Assembly: GCF_000006565.2 (NCBI RefSeq)
Contig: NC_031474.1
Location: forward strand, 3,941,662 to 4,005,661
Reading direction: 5' to 3'
Source: Toxoplasma gondii ME49
Lineage: Eukaryota > Apicomplexa > Conoidasida > Eucoccidiorida > Sarcocystidae
Length of the DNA stretch: 64,000 nt
Below are positions 35,540 to 46,524 of this stretch, piece after piece. Made by a program: the position numbers and the translations under genes. Position 1 is the stretch's first letter. Each line of letters starts with the position of its first letter. A model generated the notes under the pieces. The model saw nothing but the letters and a program-made list of their open reading frames with translations, was not told the DNA's origin and searched no databases.

Positions 35540-38500
35540 ATGTCTCTCCCCCCCGTCGGTCCCAGCGGGGCCGCGTCTGCTTCCTTTGTTCCACCAGTTC
35601 TTCCTCCGAGCTATCCATTCAGCTCCTTCGCTTCGCCTGGCCTCGCCCTCTCTGTGCAGGCGCACGCGCTTCTGCCGCTCGCCTCTTCAGCTTCCGCCGC
35701 GTCGGCGCCCCGAAGACGAAGGAAGCGGAAAATACTGCAGGACTTTCTCGGTTCCACGAGTTCGCGGCCTGCGTCTTCTCGGGTCTCTGCGCTCTCTCCG
35801 TCTTCTGCGTCTCCGGCGCCCGCCTCGGTCACTGACCAGAGGTTCCAGTTTTCTTTCGAGCCTTCTCTGGAGCAGCAAAAGCAAGAGGAGGGTCGCCTGC
35901 TGAACGAGCAGGGCATCTCCAGGGCCGACTGCGTGAGCGGACGCCAGTGGGGAAAACACACAGTTGTCTGCAGACACTGGTGGAAAGGCATGTGCATGAA
36001 GGGCGAATTCTGCGACTTTCTTCACCAACTGATCTACCACCGGATGCCCGCATGCCGCAATCAACTGTGCTGTCCAGACACCAGACGGTAAGCGAGTCCA
36101 AGGCACCCAAACACGACACGCTCGCAAGCGGCGGCGCGCAAACTTCTCAAGAGAGGCTTCCGTTTTTTTACGCGCAGAAGCGCAGATATGCCGCCATCTC
36201 TGCGTCAACAACGACTCAGAACGGGATAAAGCGTAGGTGGCTGTCTGTAAAGGAGCTCGCAGTTCTCGGTGCCGTGAACTTTTTCTCCAAAAATAGGTAT
36301 ATACATACGTGTCAGTTCGATCTGGCCTCGACCTGCGGCAGACTTCCCCGTGTCGGCTTCTCCGCCGTATAACAGCTGCTTTGCCTTCTTGTCTGCGTTT
36401 TGCGCGGCGCAGCATCTTCTCCCTGGGTGATTCCTTTTCCTCGTTTTCCGCTCGGGTGTCCTCCTGTTGTTTCCCGCGTGTCTTCTGACCACCGGTGTGT
36501 GTCTCCCAGACGAAGCAGAACTCGAGTTCTGCCGGGTCAGAGTCAGCGGAGCCAAGGGAGAGACTCAGTCGCCGGTTCGCAGTCGGCGCCCTCGTTTCGA
36601 TGTCGACCCGGCGACTGCCGTTGTCCGCGATGGGGACTGTAGGATTCTGAACAGGACTCCAGGTACGAGACACAGACAAGAATGTGTTGGGTCTCTGCGT
36701 TCTTCTTCAGAGGCTGCTGTCCCTTCCGCCACGAAGACGGTGGCCCAGCCGGTGCGCCCAAGGCCGTTCCCGGCGCGCCGGCGGCCGGCGACGGCCATGG
36801 CTCTGTCGCGGGAGGGCAGGAGGGCGAGGAGGCGGCGAACGTGTACGGGGCGTCGCTGCCAGACTTCACTTCCACGGATTATGTGTCTGGAGGCGCAGGG
36901 GCGAGTGGCAATCAGCAAGAGTGTGTGAACTACTTTCTGGGCTTCTGCAAACACGGACCCAAGTGCCGCCGCAAGCACACAGCGAAAAACCGAAGAGACA
37001 TCCCGCCGATTCTCCCCACATGGTTCCTCGATCAGATTCTGGCGAATCCGGTGAGCGGCGATGAGGTAGAGACGCCCCGCAGAGAGGAAGGGAAACAACG
37101 CGCGGAGAGAGGAAGAGGAGACGAGAGAAGGGACGGCGCCACCTGCGCGGAAAGGGGGAGAAGAGAAGAAAGTGTGTGGCGGCGGAAGAATCGATGGTTT
37201 CGACGCAGACATAGGAGTGGGTGGAGGGATCTCGAGTTAATACCTGTGTCCGCGCGTCTTTTCCGGTCGCGACAAGACGGTCGACCTAGGCGGCAGGCGG
37301 AAAATGCGAATAAATCGGCGTAACGCCTTTTGTTTCTGCGTCTGTCTTTTGTGTCCACGGATGAATGTCGCTGAACGTCCAGGACGAGGCAGCGACACAT
37401 CAACGCCTGTGCTCACGCGGGTCCGTCTCGGTGTTGTCTTTCTCACTTTCGTTTTTTTCTCGTTTTGACGCTCAAAGATACAGACTTATCGGGGAGTCTA
37501 GATGAATGCACGGCTCTGCTTCGACACACACACACACACAAACGTAGGTTCAGAGGCGTGAAGAAAGGAGTCTCAGCCAGGAGGCCAAGGGTCTCGAACG
37601 TGTGGGTGTTCTGTGTTTTCAGCAAGTGTTTCCGACGGAACTGGACGCCGAGAGTGAAGAGCAGCTGGCTGAGGTGATCGGTCGCTGTCGGCAGCTTTCT
37701 CAGGCGTCTCGGGGCTCTGTCCCAGCACCGCCAGTGTCTTCGCACGCGAATCTCTCGTCGTTTTCATCTGTTTCTTCGTGCGGGAATCTGTCGCGTGGAG
37801 GGCTGGAGGCCTCTCGCGGCGTGTCGAGGAGTGAGAGCCAAGCTGGCGCCGGGAAGGATGGGTCGGCCTTTCGCGGTCCGTTTCCCTCCTCGATGGCAGG
37901 TGCAGGGGCTTCTTCGGCTTGCTTCTCCTCCGGCGCGTTCTCCACGGCTGGGTCTCAGAGAGAGGGCATCGGGTCTCTCTCTTCGGCGACGCTTCTCGCG
38001 CCTTCGACGACCTGCGTGGTGCCGCTCCTCGTTGATCCGTTCGGCCATGTCGCCTCACCGCAGAGCACCAAGCGCTTCTTCATCATCAAGAGCAACCGGA
38101 TGAGCAACATCTACACGTCGATACAGCACGGCGTGTGGGCTACGAGCAAGGGCAACTCGCGGAAGCTCAGCAACGCCTTCACCTCCACGGACCATGTCCT
38201 CCTGCTCTTCTCCGCGAACGAAAGCGGAGGCTTCCAGGGTTTCGGCCGCATGATGAGTCTCCCCGATCCCCAACTCTTCCCGGGCATCTGGGGCCCTGTA
38301 CAGCTCCGCCTCGGATCCAACTTCCGGGTCATGTGGCTCAAACAGTGCAAGATCGAGTTCGAAGAACTTGGGAAAGTCACCAACCCCTGGAATGACGACT
38401 TGCCGCTTCGAAAAAGCAGAGATGGAACGGTGAGAAATGATCCGAGCCCCTCAACCTGCTGACATCGGCTGGAAGCTGCCTTCAGATCTGCGCATGCACT

Positions 38501-38928
38501 CACGTACTCGTAGGAGGAGCGTTTTCCGGCATGTTCACCTGTTAAATACACATCTAAGTCACGTCCGGATCCTTGAGTATATATACATATATATAAATAT
38601 ATGTACATCTGAGCATCAGTTCACCTGTGTGTACATCGCAAAGCAGTCGCGTGTAGACATCGCTGAAGCGGTTTGGTTGTTCCGGTTCGTTGTGCTTCAG
38701 GAAGTGCCACCGGCTTTAGGGTCTCTCCTCTGCACATGGATGTCCCAGAGACCGTCTGAGGATTTGCTAGCAGGCACTGGGATCGATCCAGCAACCCGCA
38801 TCGACCACTCGGCCTTCTTCGCGATGCTCCTTCAGAACAAGTTACTGTCTGTCCCTCCCTCGGGAACCGTTGAGGGCACACTGCAGCCGACAGCACCCAT
38901 CGACTTGCGCCACTGTGAACCGTCGTAG
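35540..38928 (+). CDS. CPSF4: CPSF4 / CPSF30: CCCH-finger cleavage and polyadenylation factor with YTH domain
   Basis: Four exons: 35540-36087, 36711-37050, 37623-38429, 38701-38928. Phases agree, giving 640 aa. CCCH finger 1 is CRHWWKGMCMKGEFCDFLH (C-x7-C-x5-C-x3-H). Finger 2 spans the first exon join (MPACRNQLCCPDTR|RGCCPFRH) and has extra cysteines and compressed spacing. Finger 3 is CVNYFLGFCKHGPKCRRKH. A Ser-rich linker leads to a YTH domain from about KRFFIIKSNRMSNIYTSIQ through HGVWATSKGN, SGGFQGFGRM, IWGPVQL, FRVMWL and TNPWNDDLPL. The two cage tryptophans (VWATS, IWGP) are present. In plants and T. gondii this fusion couples m6A recognition to poly(A)-site choice, limiting read-through. 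It acts in the nuclear CPSF complex. Open frames inside intron 1 (36400-36660) do not join in phase and are left out. Confidence 0.92.
37526..37541. repeat. Short (CA)n tract in CPSF4 intron 2
   Basis: Eight CA units between exons 2 and 3 of CPSF4. Confidence 0.8.
38578..38606. repeat. (TA)-rich microsatellite in CPSF4 intron 3
   Basis: An imperfect TATATACATATATATAAATA run inside the last CPSF4 intron. Confidence 0.85.
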
Positions 38929-41900
38929 CTTCTGGTGGCGCACAGCGGCAACATGGGCGCGCCTGGTGGGGACGGGAGGCAAACTGTCGACGACAGAGGA
39001 GACGAGAAGACCAAGGAAGAGCTGCGTGGATGCGAACAGCCGAAGAGGAGGAAAAGGGCAACTCTGCTTCGCGTGCGGGGCTGAAGTTCGTCGTTGTCGC
39101 CTAAACAGAGGGCGGGACAACAAGACGAATGCTAAAAGGCAGAGGCTGCGTGATTCCACACAGATGAAGTAGGGAGTGAAACGAATCAGCAAGCAGAAGG
39201 GAAGACTGGAGAGAGGGAGATGAGAAGAAAGGTGGCGAAAAGGAAGGCCGCAAATTCGACACAGGCATGTTGTGTATCAGCCGATCGGGCCAAAGACAAC
39301 GAGCTAACGTGAGACGACAGAGAAGACGGGAGGCAAAGTCGAGTGGCGGAGTTCACTCGTTCTCCTGTCGAGAACTGGACTGCTGGGGGGATGGGGGTGT
39401 GCCAATAATGTCTCTGCGGCCATGCATGTTCGTCGTGTGTTGCGTCAAGGGTGGAGGAGGGGGAGTGGCGAGGGAATAGTCTCCGTCTTAGTGGCTTTTC
39501 GGAACCGTGACGCATCTGGCCACTTTTCTTCTTTGCCGCTCTCGCGGGTTCTGTGTCTGGTCACATCTCTCGCACAAAACAAACTGACACGTGGTACCAC
39601 CCAGAAAACTCTAGCAACAACGCTTTCTGCGCATTCGCTGCATGACGCGCGAAACGAGACCAATCAATCTTGCACGGATAATACTGAGGCGCCATACGCT
39701 GGGGCAGACGGCACGATCGCCAACGCCGAAACACAAGCGAAAGAGCACAAAAAACTGATCATCCCATTATCCGCAAAGTAAGAAATGCTAACCAATCGCC
39801 ACTTCATTTTCTGATGCTGTCAACATCGAGGATCAGAAGCCCTTGGACAGATGATTTCTTTTGAGACTGACGCCTCCACCAAGTCTTTGTCACCTCAACT
39901 CGGTTTCCAGTCGTGAGGCGAGGAGGCGGTACCCTGGCGTAAAACTGAATCTCTCGTCGCCTATCCATGCCGCCACCAGTTGGTAGTTCGCTCCTGCCAA
40001 TGTCTTAAGGAAAAATTCATTTTCTTTTCCAGTAGCCGTGCTATCGCCTCTTGAAGTTTTGCCTCTGGCTGTTTGCTTTCCCGTCCCAGAAATAGATTCG
40101 TGCCATAGGGCTTCAGCAGCTGATACAGTTCCGTCCTTACGGCAACAGAAAGCCGCTGCTGCCTTGTTCTCTACTGCGCATGTTCGCAGCTACCTCTGTC
40201 CGCGCAGTTGTGCAAGCAGTCGGCCCATAGCCATACATGTGAGTAGATACAGATTTTGCTTCAGCACAACATTGCTCTGGACCTTTTTGCGGTTCGGCAG
40301 TAAATCGCGAAGCGGGTGACACGAACGGGTATTCAGAACCGTGTGGATTGACCCAGCTAGTTTCTTCATCAAAGTGTGGTACCGTGTTGGATCGTGTGGT
40401 TATGTCGCCTTTGTGGTCACTGGTTTGTGCGCACGAATCACTGGGATTCTAGGATAGCGACATATTCTCGCTCGTGGTCCAATCGGGATAGGTCGGGCAT
40501 CCGGCTCCAACTTCGTCTAGAGACGAGGCAGCAGCACACGGGGTGTGAAATCAGCGACCAGCACTAAGCAAGGATTTCAGAGTGGACATAGAGCTTTTGT
40601 TGATCAAAGTTTACTACAAGCGACTCGACGCAGTCCTGCAGCAACCAATTCGCCTGGAGCACGGGACGGCATCTCACTTTCGGTGGCTTGACGTGCGTAC
40701 AATATTTTTATGGATGATTGCCTCATACCGACGGGGATCTTAATCTCGTGGCGACATTCGCAGTTACTTTTTGTTTGTACGGGGGTGCGACGCTACCCAA
40801 GTCACAGGGTACGTCCACCCTCACACGCAGTTCGGCTATACCACACGACGGGAAGCTTTTGCTTCCTGCCATATACTGATCGAATATGATAATGAAGTGA
40901 GAAGCTTCTGAGTAACGTGCGCCTCGCCCACATGTTGGGCAAGTCACGCCAGGGGTACGTTGGAGGGCAAGGTTCAGAAGTCGGCGTCTTTCTAACCGTA
41001 AGTCATCGGAAGTCGAAATAATATTTTTGCTTTGTCTTTGAATATAAGTGCAACATTTCATGTGCGATGACCGTTGGCAAAAACGCTGTCACAGTATCCA
41101 GCATCGAAAAACGTGATGGTCTAGCGAAGCACCGCTGAAGTTGTGTGCGTCCCGCATTCACGTGTCTCACAACTGTAGCCTCTCCACGACCAGTAGACAG
41201 AACTGTCAGTGAAGTGCGTCAATCTGTTCAGTTTCAACGCAAACGCGTACAAAAAGCCATCCATTCACAGGTCGCTTGCTGTTGATTTGCGACATGCACA
41301 TGGGGCTCTCTTTGCTCAATTAATGGAACTGGAGATCGCTTAATATGTCACACTCGTCTGCTCATGGGTACTTTAAATTCACAGATAACCGCTAGCCTCT
41401 CGATGGATCAACGTACGCGGTTCCTACAGCCTCCACGTAGTATGCCTCTTACAGCATACGAACACAGTCCCGAATGACACATGTCCGACCTGCTCCAGTG
41501 GGATTGAGTACAAACGCACGTAGAGCCGTTTCACCAGACCAGAGGTCTTGACTTGATGTTGCTCACGTCTCAAAGCGTCGCAGTTATCTGCGGGGGAGAT
41601 CCATCACTGACCCCACCTCAAGCATGAACGAAAGATGACCACTCCTTCATCTCCGCACACAAGAGTGATGGCACATATGATACCCAACATGACTGTCACA
41701 CCAGTGGTTCGTGTAAGTGGATCCGGTATGACTGTGAGACCGGGTATCTACGCAGTAACACTAGGTTGAAGAGCTGCGTCACTTAGCTTTTACAGCAAGC
41801 AAACCGAAGGCGCTTTGTGCTCTCCAGTTGCACCGCCTCAACTTTGCGGATGACGTATAACCTTTCCGAATCAGTATGTGTTCGTCTTACGGTGGACACT

Positions 41901-42810
41901 GCCACTGAATCCTTGCATCCGCAACAAAAATCAGCAATGCTTCTGCCCATGGAAGTTACTAACGGGCCTTCGTAACGCAAGAGGGAAACAACGTCGATGA
42001 GGATGCATCCTCTGTGGGACTCCACCCTCAAAATTTGCATCTTTCAAGGCGACAACTAGGCGGCCGTCCTCTTGACAGGCTCGGCTTTTCTGTAGCATTT
42101 CATACTGTTGGCATTAAGAGTCAATCAGCACCCCATACCCAACACATCAGTGAAAGGGATTAGCGACAGACTGCTTCCGTCATCGGCCTCACCGAGACCA
42201 GTGCATGTTTAGTCGTGACCGAACACCAGTTACGCGTTGCCGGATTACCGGCCGACCAGCATCCTCTTTGCCAATATCACTGCAACGACCCGACGATGGC
42301 GTTTCTGTCTGTTGTTTCTTGTCTTCCCTCAGATGAGAAGCATGGGTTCTCCACCGAGATTCGTTTCACCGTCTTAATGCAGGAATTTTTTCTTTTAAGT
42401 AGGCGACGCAAAGAACTAGATATGCCATTTCCAGCTGTTTCGGAATGTCGTCTGTTGTTTACGTGTTCATCCTCCACATCTGGGTCTACGGACGCTCAGG
42501 GCAATTCCCCACCAGTCTCTCCGGCGAAGCAGGATGCCGAACGCAATCCATTCCCTCGGTGAAGTTCTCCCCATCGCGCAGTCTCCAGCTCACCGGTACA
42601 TTACGGTACCGCGGAGGCCTACACCCCCAATTCCGATTGCTCTGATCTATCATGAATCCCTCACCATCGCACAATCCCTTTAGTTTTCAGGTTCGTTGGT
42701 CGCCGGAGGATTCGCTACCTTCCCACTCAGCAGACGTCTCCGTACCTTGCTGATACTGTCGCGCACGCTGTGTCGGCGTGACACGCGGGCTGCACCTCTC
42801 CACCCTCAGC
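38929..42810. other. Gene-poor spacer downstream of CPSF4
   Basis: It follows the CPSF4 stop and ends at the 3' end of the repeat-rich secreted protein gene. Frames are short and none has domain or splice support. Composition is less GC-rich than the housekeeping genes, especially from 39.8 to 42.2 kb. I see no RNA gene and no transposon-like terminal repeats. Confidence 0.5.
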
Positions 42811-45800
42811 CTAGAATGCATCGTCACCCCACTCATCCTCCTCCTCGTCAGCCGGTGGGCTAACTGGCTGCGCTACCACTTTGGCTTCTTCCTCAGACGC
42901 CTGCATCTCCTCCTGCAGAGACTGTACCGCGGGCTGCTGCTCGGGCGTTGGAGGCTCCTCCTCCTCATCAGAGAATGTGGCGTCCCCCGGCAATCCTTCT
43001 TCCGTCGCCTCCGGAGCCGTTGGCGTCCCCTGCTGCGGTACCTCTGGGGATTCTCCTTCCTCAGACACCTGCATCTCCTCCTGCAGAGACTGTACCGCGG
43101 GCTGCTGCTCGGGCGTTGGAGGCTCCTCCTCCTCATCAGAGAATGTGGCGTCCCCCGGCAATCCTTCTGCCGTCGCCTCCGGAGCCGTTGGCGTCCCCTG
43201 CTGCGGTACCTCTGGGGATTCTCCTTCCTCAGACACCTGCATCTCCTCCTGCAGAGACTGTACCGCGGGCTGCTGCTCGGGCGTTGGAGGCTCCTCCTCC
43301 TCATCAGAGAATGTGGCGTCCCCCGGCAATCCTTCTGCCGTCGCCTCCGGAGCCGTTGGCGTCCCCTGCTGCGGTACCTCTGGGGATTCTCCTTCCTCAG
43401 ACACCTGCATCTCCTCCTGCAGAGACTGTACCGCGGGCTGCTGCTCGGGCGTTGGAGGCTCCTCCTCCTCATCAGAGAATGTGGCGTCCCCCGGCAATCC
43501 TTCTGCCGTCGCCTCCGGAGGCGTTCGCGTCCCCTGCTGCGGTACCTCTGGGGATTCTCCTTCCTCAGACACCTGCATGAGTCCTTGCCCAGGCTGTGGT
43601 ACGGGGTGCTCCTCAGGCAACTCAAGCTCCTCCTCCTCATCAGAGAATGTGGCGTCCCCCGGCAATCCTTCTGCCGTCGCCTCCGGAGCCGTTGGCGTCG
43701 CCTGCTGCGGTACCTCTGGGGATTCTCCTTCCTCAGACACCTGCATGAGTCCTTGCCCAGGCTGTGGTACGGGGTGCTCCTCAGGCAACTCAAGCTCGTC
43801 CTCCTCATCAGAGAATGTGGCGTCCCCCGGCAATCCTTCTTCCGTCGCCTCCGGAGCCGTTGGCGTCCCCTGCTGCGGTACCTCTGTGGATTCTCCTTCC
43901 TCAGACACCTGCATCTCCTCCTGCAGAGACTGTACCGCGGGCTGCTGCTCGGGCGTTGGAGGCTCCTCCTCCTCATCAGAGAATGTGGCGTCCCCCGGCA
44001 ATCCTTCTTCCGTCGCCTCCGGAGCCGTTGGCGTCCCCTGCTGCGGTACCTCTGGGGATTCTCCTTCCTCCGACACCTGCATGAGTCCTTGCCCAGGCTG
44101 TGGTACGGGGTGCTCCTCAGGCGACTCAAGCTCGTCCTCCTCATCAGAGAATGTGGCGTCCCCCGGCAATCCTTCTTCTGTCGCCTCCGGAGCCGTTGGC
44201 GTCCCCTGCTGCGGTACCTCTGTGGATTCTCCTTCCTCAGACACCTGCATCTCCTCCTGCAGAGACTGTACCGCGGGCTGCTGCTCGGGCGTTGGAGGCT
44301 CCTCCTCCTCATCAGAGAATGTGGCGTCCCCCGGCAATCCTTCTTCCGTCGCCTCCGGAGCCGTTGGCGTCCCCTGCTGCGGTACCTCTGGGGATTCTCC
44401 TTCCTCAGACACCTGCATGAGTCCTTGCCCAGGCTGTGGTACGGGGTGCTCCTCAGGCAACTCAAGCTCCTCCTCCTCATCAGAGAATGTGGCGTCCCCC
44501 GGCAATCCTTCTTCCGTCGCCTCCGGAGCCGTTGGCGTCGCCTGCTGCGGTACCTCTGGGGATTCTCCTTCCTCAGACACCTGCATGAGTCCTTGCCCAG
44601 GCTGTGGTACGGGGTGCTCCTCAGGCAACTCAAGCTCCTCCTCCTCATCAGAGAATGTGGCGTCCCCCGGCAATCCTTCTTCCGTCGCCTCCGGAGCCGT
44701 TGGCGTCGCCTGCTGCGGTACCTCTGGGGATTCTCCTTCCTCAGACACCTGCATCTCCTCCTGCAGAGGCTGTGGCGGGGACTGCTGCTCGGGCGTTGCA
44801 GGCTGTTCGCCACCATCTTCAAAGAAGTAGGCGCCGTCTTCGAACAGTCCAGGCTGCGGCTGATACTCTATTTCTGGCTGCTGCGGTGGAGGTCCATATT
44901 CCTCTTCTTGAGACAGCGGCGGGGGATGCCCCTCGGGCATTGGAAGCTGCTCGACCCCATGCTGCAACGGGAGTGTGCTCTCCTGCGGCTCTCCAGGCCC
45001 CTCGTACTCAAACTCCCTCGCCAAGGGCTGTTCGAGAGCTGCCTTTGTCAAGCTGCTGGGGTCTATGAGCTGTTCTGCTGGCAGCGGTAAAGTCCGCGGA
45101 TGGGCGTCTGCCTTTGGCTTGACATCGCTTCCCAGTTGCTCGACCATAGATTTCATGTCCTCCAAAACACCTCCCACGAGAGCCAATATCGACTTACTCT
45201 CAAGAATACGGACAGCATCTTGAGAAGTCACGGGTAAGCCACTTCGCACAGCAGAGTGGACAGAGCTGAGGGCGAGTCCCAGGTTCTCACTCGCATGACC
45301 TGCCGCCTCCTTCAGAGTTGTCTGTAGGGTCTCCGCCGTTGCGACCAGTATCTCTTCAGCTGGTTTACGCGCTGCTTCAAGCTCTGCTGCCTGCACCCTA
45401 TACGTGGATAATTTTGCCTCAAGCTCGGTGAGTTTGCTGAAGAATGCAGTTGCATCTTTCTCAGCGTCCTTCTTCCATAAATCAACGACTTCCCTGACCC
45501 GTCGCTCGGCTTCTTCAATCTCTTGGTCGACGACATACCTCAAAAGATCCTCTCCTGCTTCCTCTGCAGCATCCCTTACCACCCCAGCTACATCCACCAA
45601 CTTCAGGTAGTTGAGTTTGTTGCCGGCCATCAGCATGCCGCCAGTGGCAACTTCCAACTGCTGAAGTAGGCTCTGGATCTCATTCTCGTTCCTCGGTCTC
45701 TGGTCGCCCCTGGCGAGCCGACGCAGGCCGTAAAACACTACACTCAAGCCAGCCACCAGAGCTGCAGCGTTACGCAGCTTTTTAACCTCTTGGAGAGCGT

Positions 45801-46524
45801 GCAACACGACATTCTGCCAGTGCTCCGCCACACGGGTGTCAGCGAGCGGGCCGACAGTTTGAGACCCGGACATATCGACACCCGACTCGGGCGTACCCGG
45901 ACCTCCCGGAGATGTGAACGACGCAAGCAGTTCCCCCTGTTTCCCAGTACCGGAGAAATCGTCAGTCAACGTGTCGCGAGCGCCGAGCCGCTGATACGCG
46001 ACCAGGAGGGCGGCAGCAGTGATAGCAGCACCTGTGAGGATTAACCGCTTCTTTAAGAGCCGAGCGCGTCTCGCGTCGTCGTCGACCTCAGTGGGTGCCT
46101 CACGGGTCTTTTTCGTGGTGGCAGCCGAAGCCCCCGCAGCGGCAGTCGTGGACGCTTCAGTTTCGGCATCGGACTCGGTCTCGTACAACATCTGATACCC
46201 CAGAGTTGTCGCAGTGAATGCGAGAATGGAAACTGCCGCGAGAACCGACGCTAAAGCGATAGCGCCCTTGCGGTTCTTCCGGGTCCTTTCCTGAACGCGA
46301 CTTCGACTACTAGACGTCGCAGCCTCGAAAATCGGTTCGCTCTCTTCGTCCGCATCGTCCTGTGTAGACTCGCTGACCTCTTCCGTCACTTCAACAGCGG
46401 CGAGTGCTCTGACCGGCACCGCTGGAGACTCCTGTGCCAGCGCAGATTCGTAAAGAGCGTTACCAGTTACCCAGTGCGTCGCCGCGACGGCGAGCAGAAG
46501 GATAAGGAGTCGCAGGAGCATCAT
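42811..46524 (-). CDS. Secreted multi-helix protein with eleven acidic 56-residue repeats
   Basis: A single exon of 1237 aa. The ATG at 46524 (context aaaacggcATGATG) is chosen because it starts a classical signal peptide (MMLLRLLILLLAVAATHWVT, likely cut after VTG). Hydrophobic helices follow at about 88-110, 161-177 and 251-266, the last trailed by RRLAR, which resembles the RRLxx core cleaved by coccidian ASP5. Residues about 280-470 are helical and amphipathic. From about 590 to 1206 there are eleven 56-aa repeats built on QVSEEGESPEVPQQ and EGLPGDATFSDEEEE. The protein ends EDEWGDDAF. Signal peptide, amphipathic/TM helices and an acidic repeat tail are typical of dense-granule or cyst-matrix proteins exported into the parasitophorous vacuole; this is inference from architecture, and I do not recognise the specific protein. 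Confidence 0.8.
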   Translation of the reverse strand: MMLLRLLILLLAVAATHWVTGNALYESALAQESPAVPVRALAAVEVTEEVSESTQDDADEESEPIFEAATSSSRSRVQERTRKNRKGAIALASVLAAVSILAFTATTLGYQMLYETESDAETEASTTAAAGASAATTKKTREAPTEVDDDARRARLLKKRLILTGAAITAAALLVAYQRLGARDTLTDDFSGTGKQGELLASFTSPGGPGTPESGVDMSGSQTVGPLADTRVAEHWQNVVLHALQEVKKLRNAAALVAGLSVVFYGLRRLARGDQRPRNENEIQSLLQQLEVATGGMLMAGNKLNYLKLVDVAGVVRDAAEEAGEDLLRYVVDQEIEEAERRVREVVDLWKKDAEKDATAFFSKLTELEAKLSTYRVQAAELEAARKPAEEILVATAETLQTTLKEAAGHASENLGLALSSVHSAVRSGLPVTSQDAVRILESKSILALVGGVLEDMKSMVEQLGSDVKPKADAHPRTLPLPAEQLIDPSSLTKAALEQPLAREFEYEGPGEPQESTLPLQHGVEQLPMPEGHPPPLSQEEEYGPPPQQPEIEYQPQPGLFEDGAYFFEDGGEQPATPEQQSPPQPLQEEMQVSEEGESPEVPQQATPTAPEATEEGLPGDATFSDEEEELELPEEHPVPQPGQGLMQVSEEGESPEVPQQATPTAPEATEEGLPGDATFSDEEEELELPEEHPVPQPGQGLMQVSEEGESPEVPQQGTPTAPEATEEGLPGDATFSDEEEEPPTPEQQPAVQSLQEEMQVSEEGESTEVPQQGTPTAPEATEEGLPGDATFSDEEDELESPEEHPVPQPGQGLMQVSEEGESPEVPQQGTPTAPEATEEGLPGDATFSDEEEEPPTPEQQPAVQSLQEEMQVSEEGESTEVPQQGTPTAPEATEEGLPGDATFSDEEDELELPEEHPVPQPGQGLMQVSEEGESPEVPQQATPTAPEATAEGLPGDATFSDEEEELELPEEHPVPQPGQGLMQVSEEGESPEVPQQGTRTPPEATAEGLPGDATFSDEEEEPPTPEQQPAVQSLQEEMQVSEEGESPEVPQQGTPTAPEATAEGLPGDATFSDEEEEPPTPEQQPAVQSLQEEMQVSEEGESPEVPQQGTPTAPEATAEGLPGDATFSDEEEEPPTPEQQPAVQSLQEEMQVSEEGESPEVPQQGTPTAPEATEEGLPGDATFSDEEEEPPTPEQQPAVQSLQEEMQASEEEAKVVAQPVSPPADEEEDEWGDDAF
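42907..44755 (-). repeat. Eleven tandem 168-bp coding repeats
   Basis: Each unit encodes 56 residues with a common core and one of two endings. Ending B is LELPEEHPVPQPGQGLM and ending A is PPTPEQQPAVQSLQEEM. In protein order the units run B B A B A B B A A A A. Few substitutions separate units (S/T, A/G, E/A at fixed sites), which points to recent duplication and gene conversion. The unit length is a multiple of three and lacks stops in several frames, so long spurious frames appear on both strands. Confidence 0.95.

Noticed and set aside
36400..36660. Exon-like piece in CPSF4 intron 1 (contains EAELEFCRVRVS)
   Set aside because: No phase fits both neighbours, whereas the direct join of exons 36087 and 36711 is in frame and completes the second finger.
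42778..45090. 770-codon + strand frame and other long frames over the repeat block
   Set aside because: They are shadows of a stop-free tandem repeat; only the minus-strand frame has a signal peptide, unique flanks and sensible composition.
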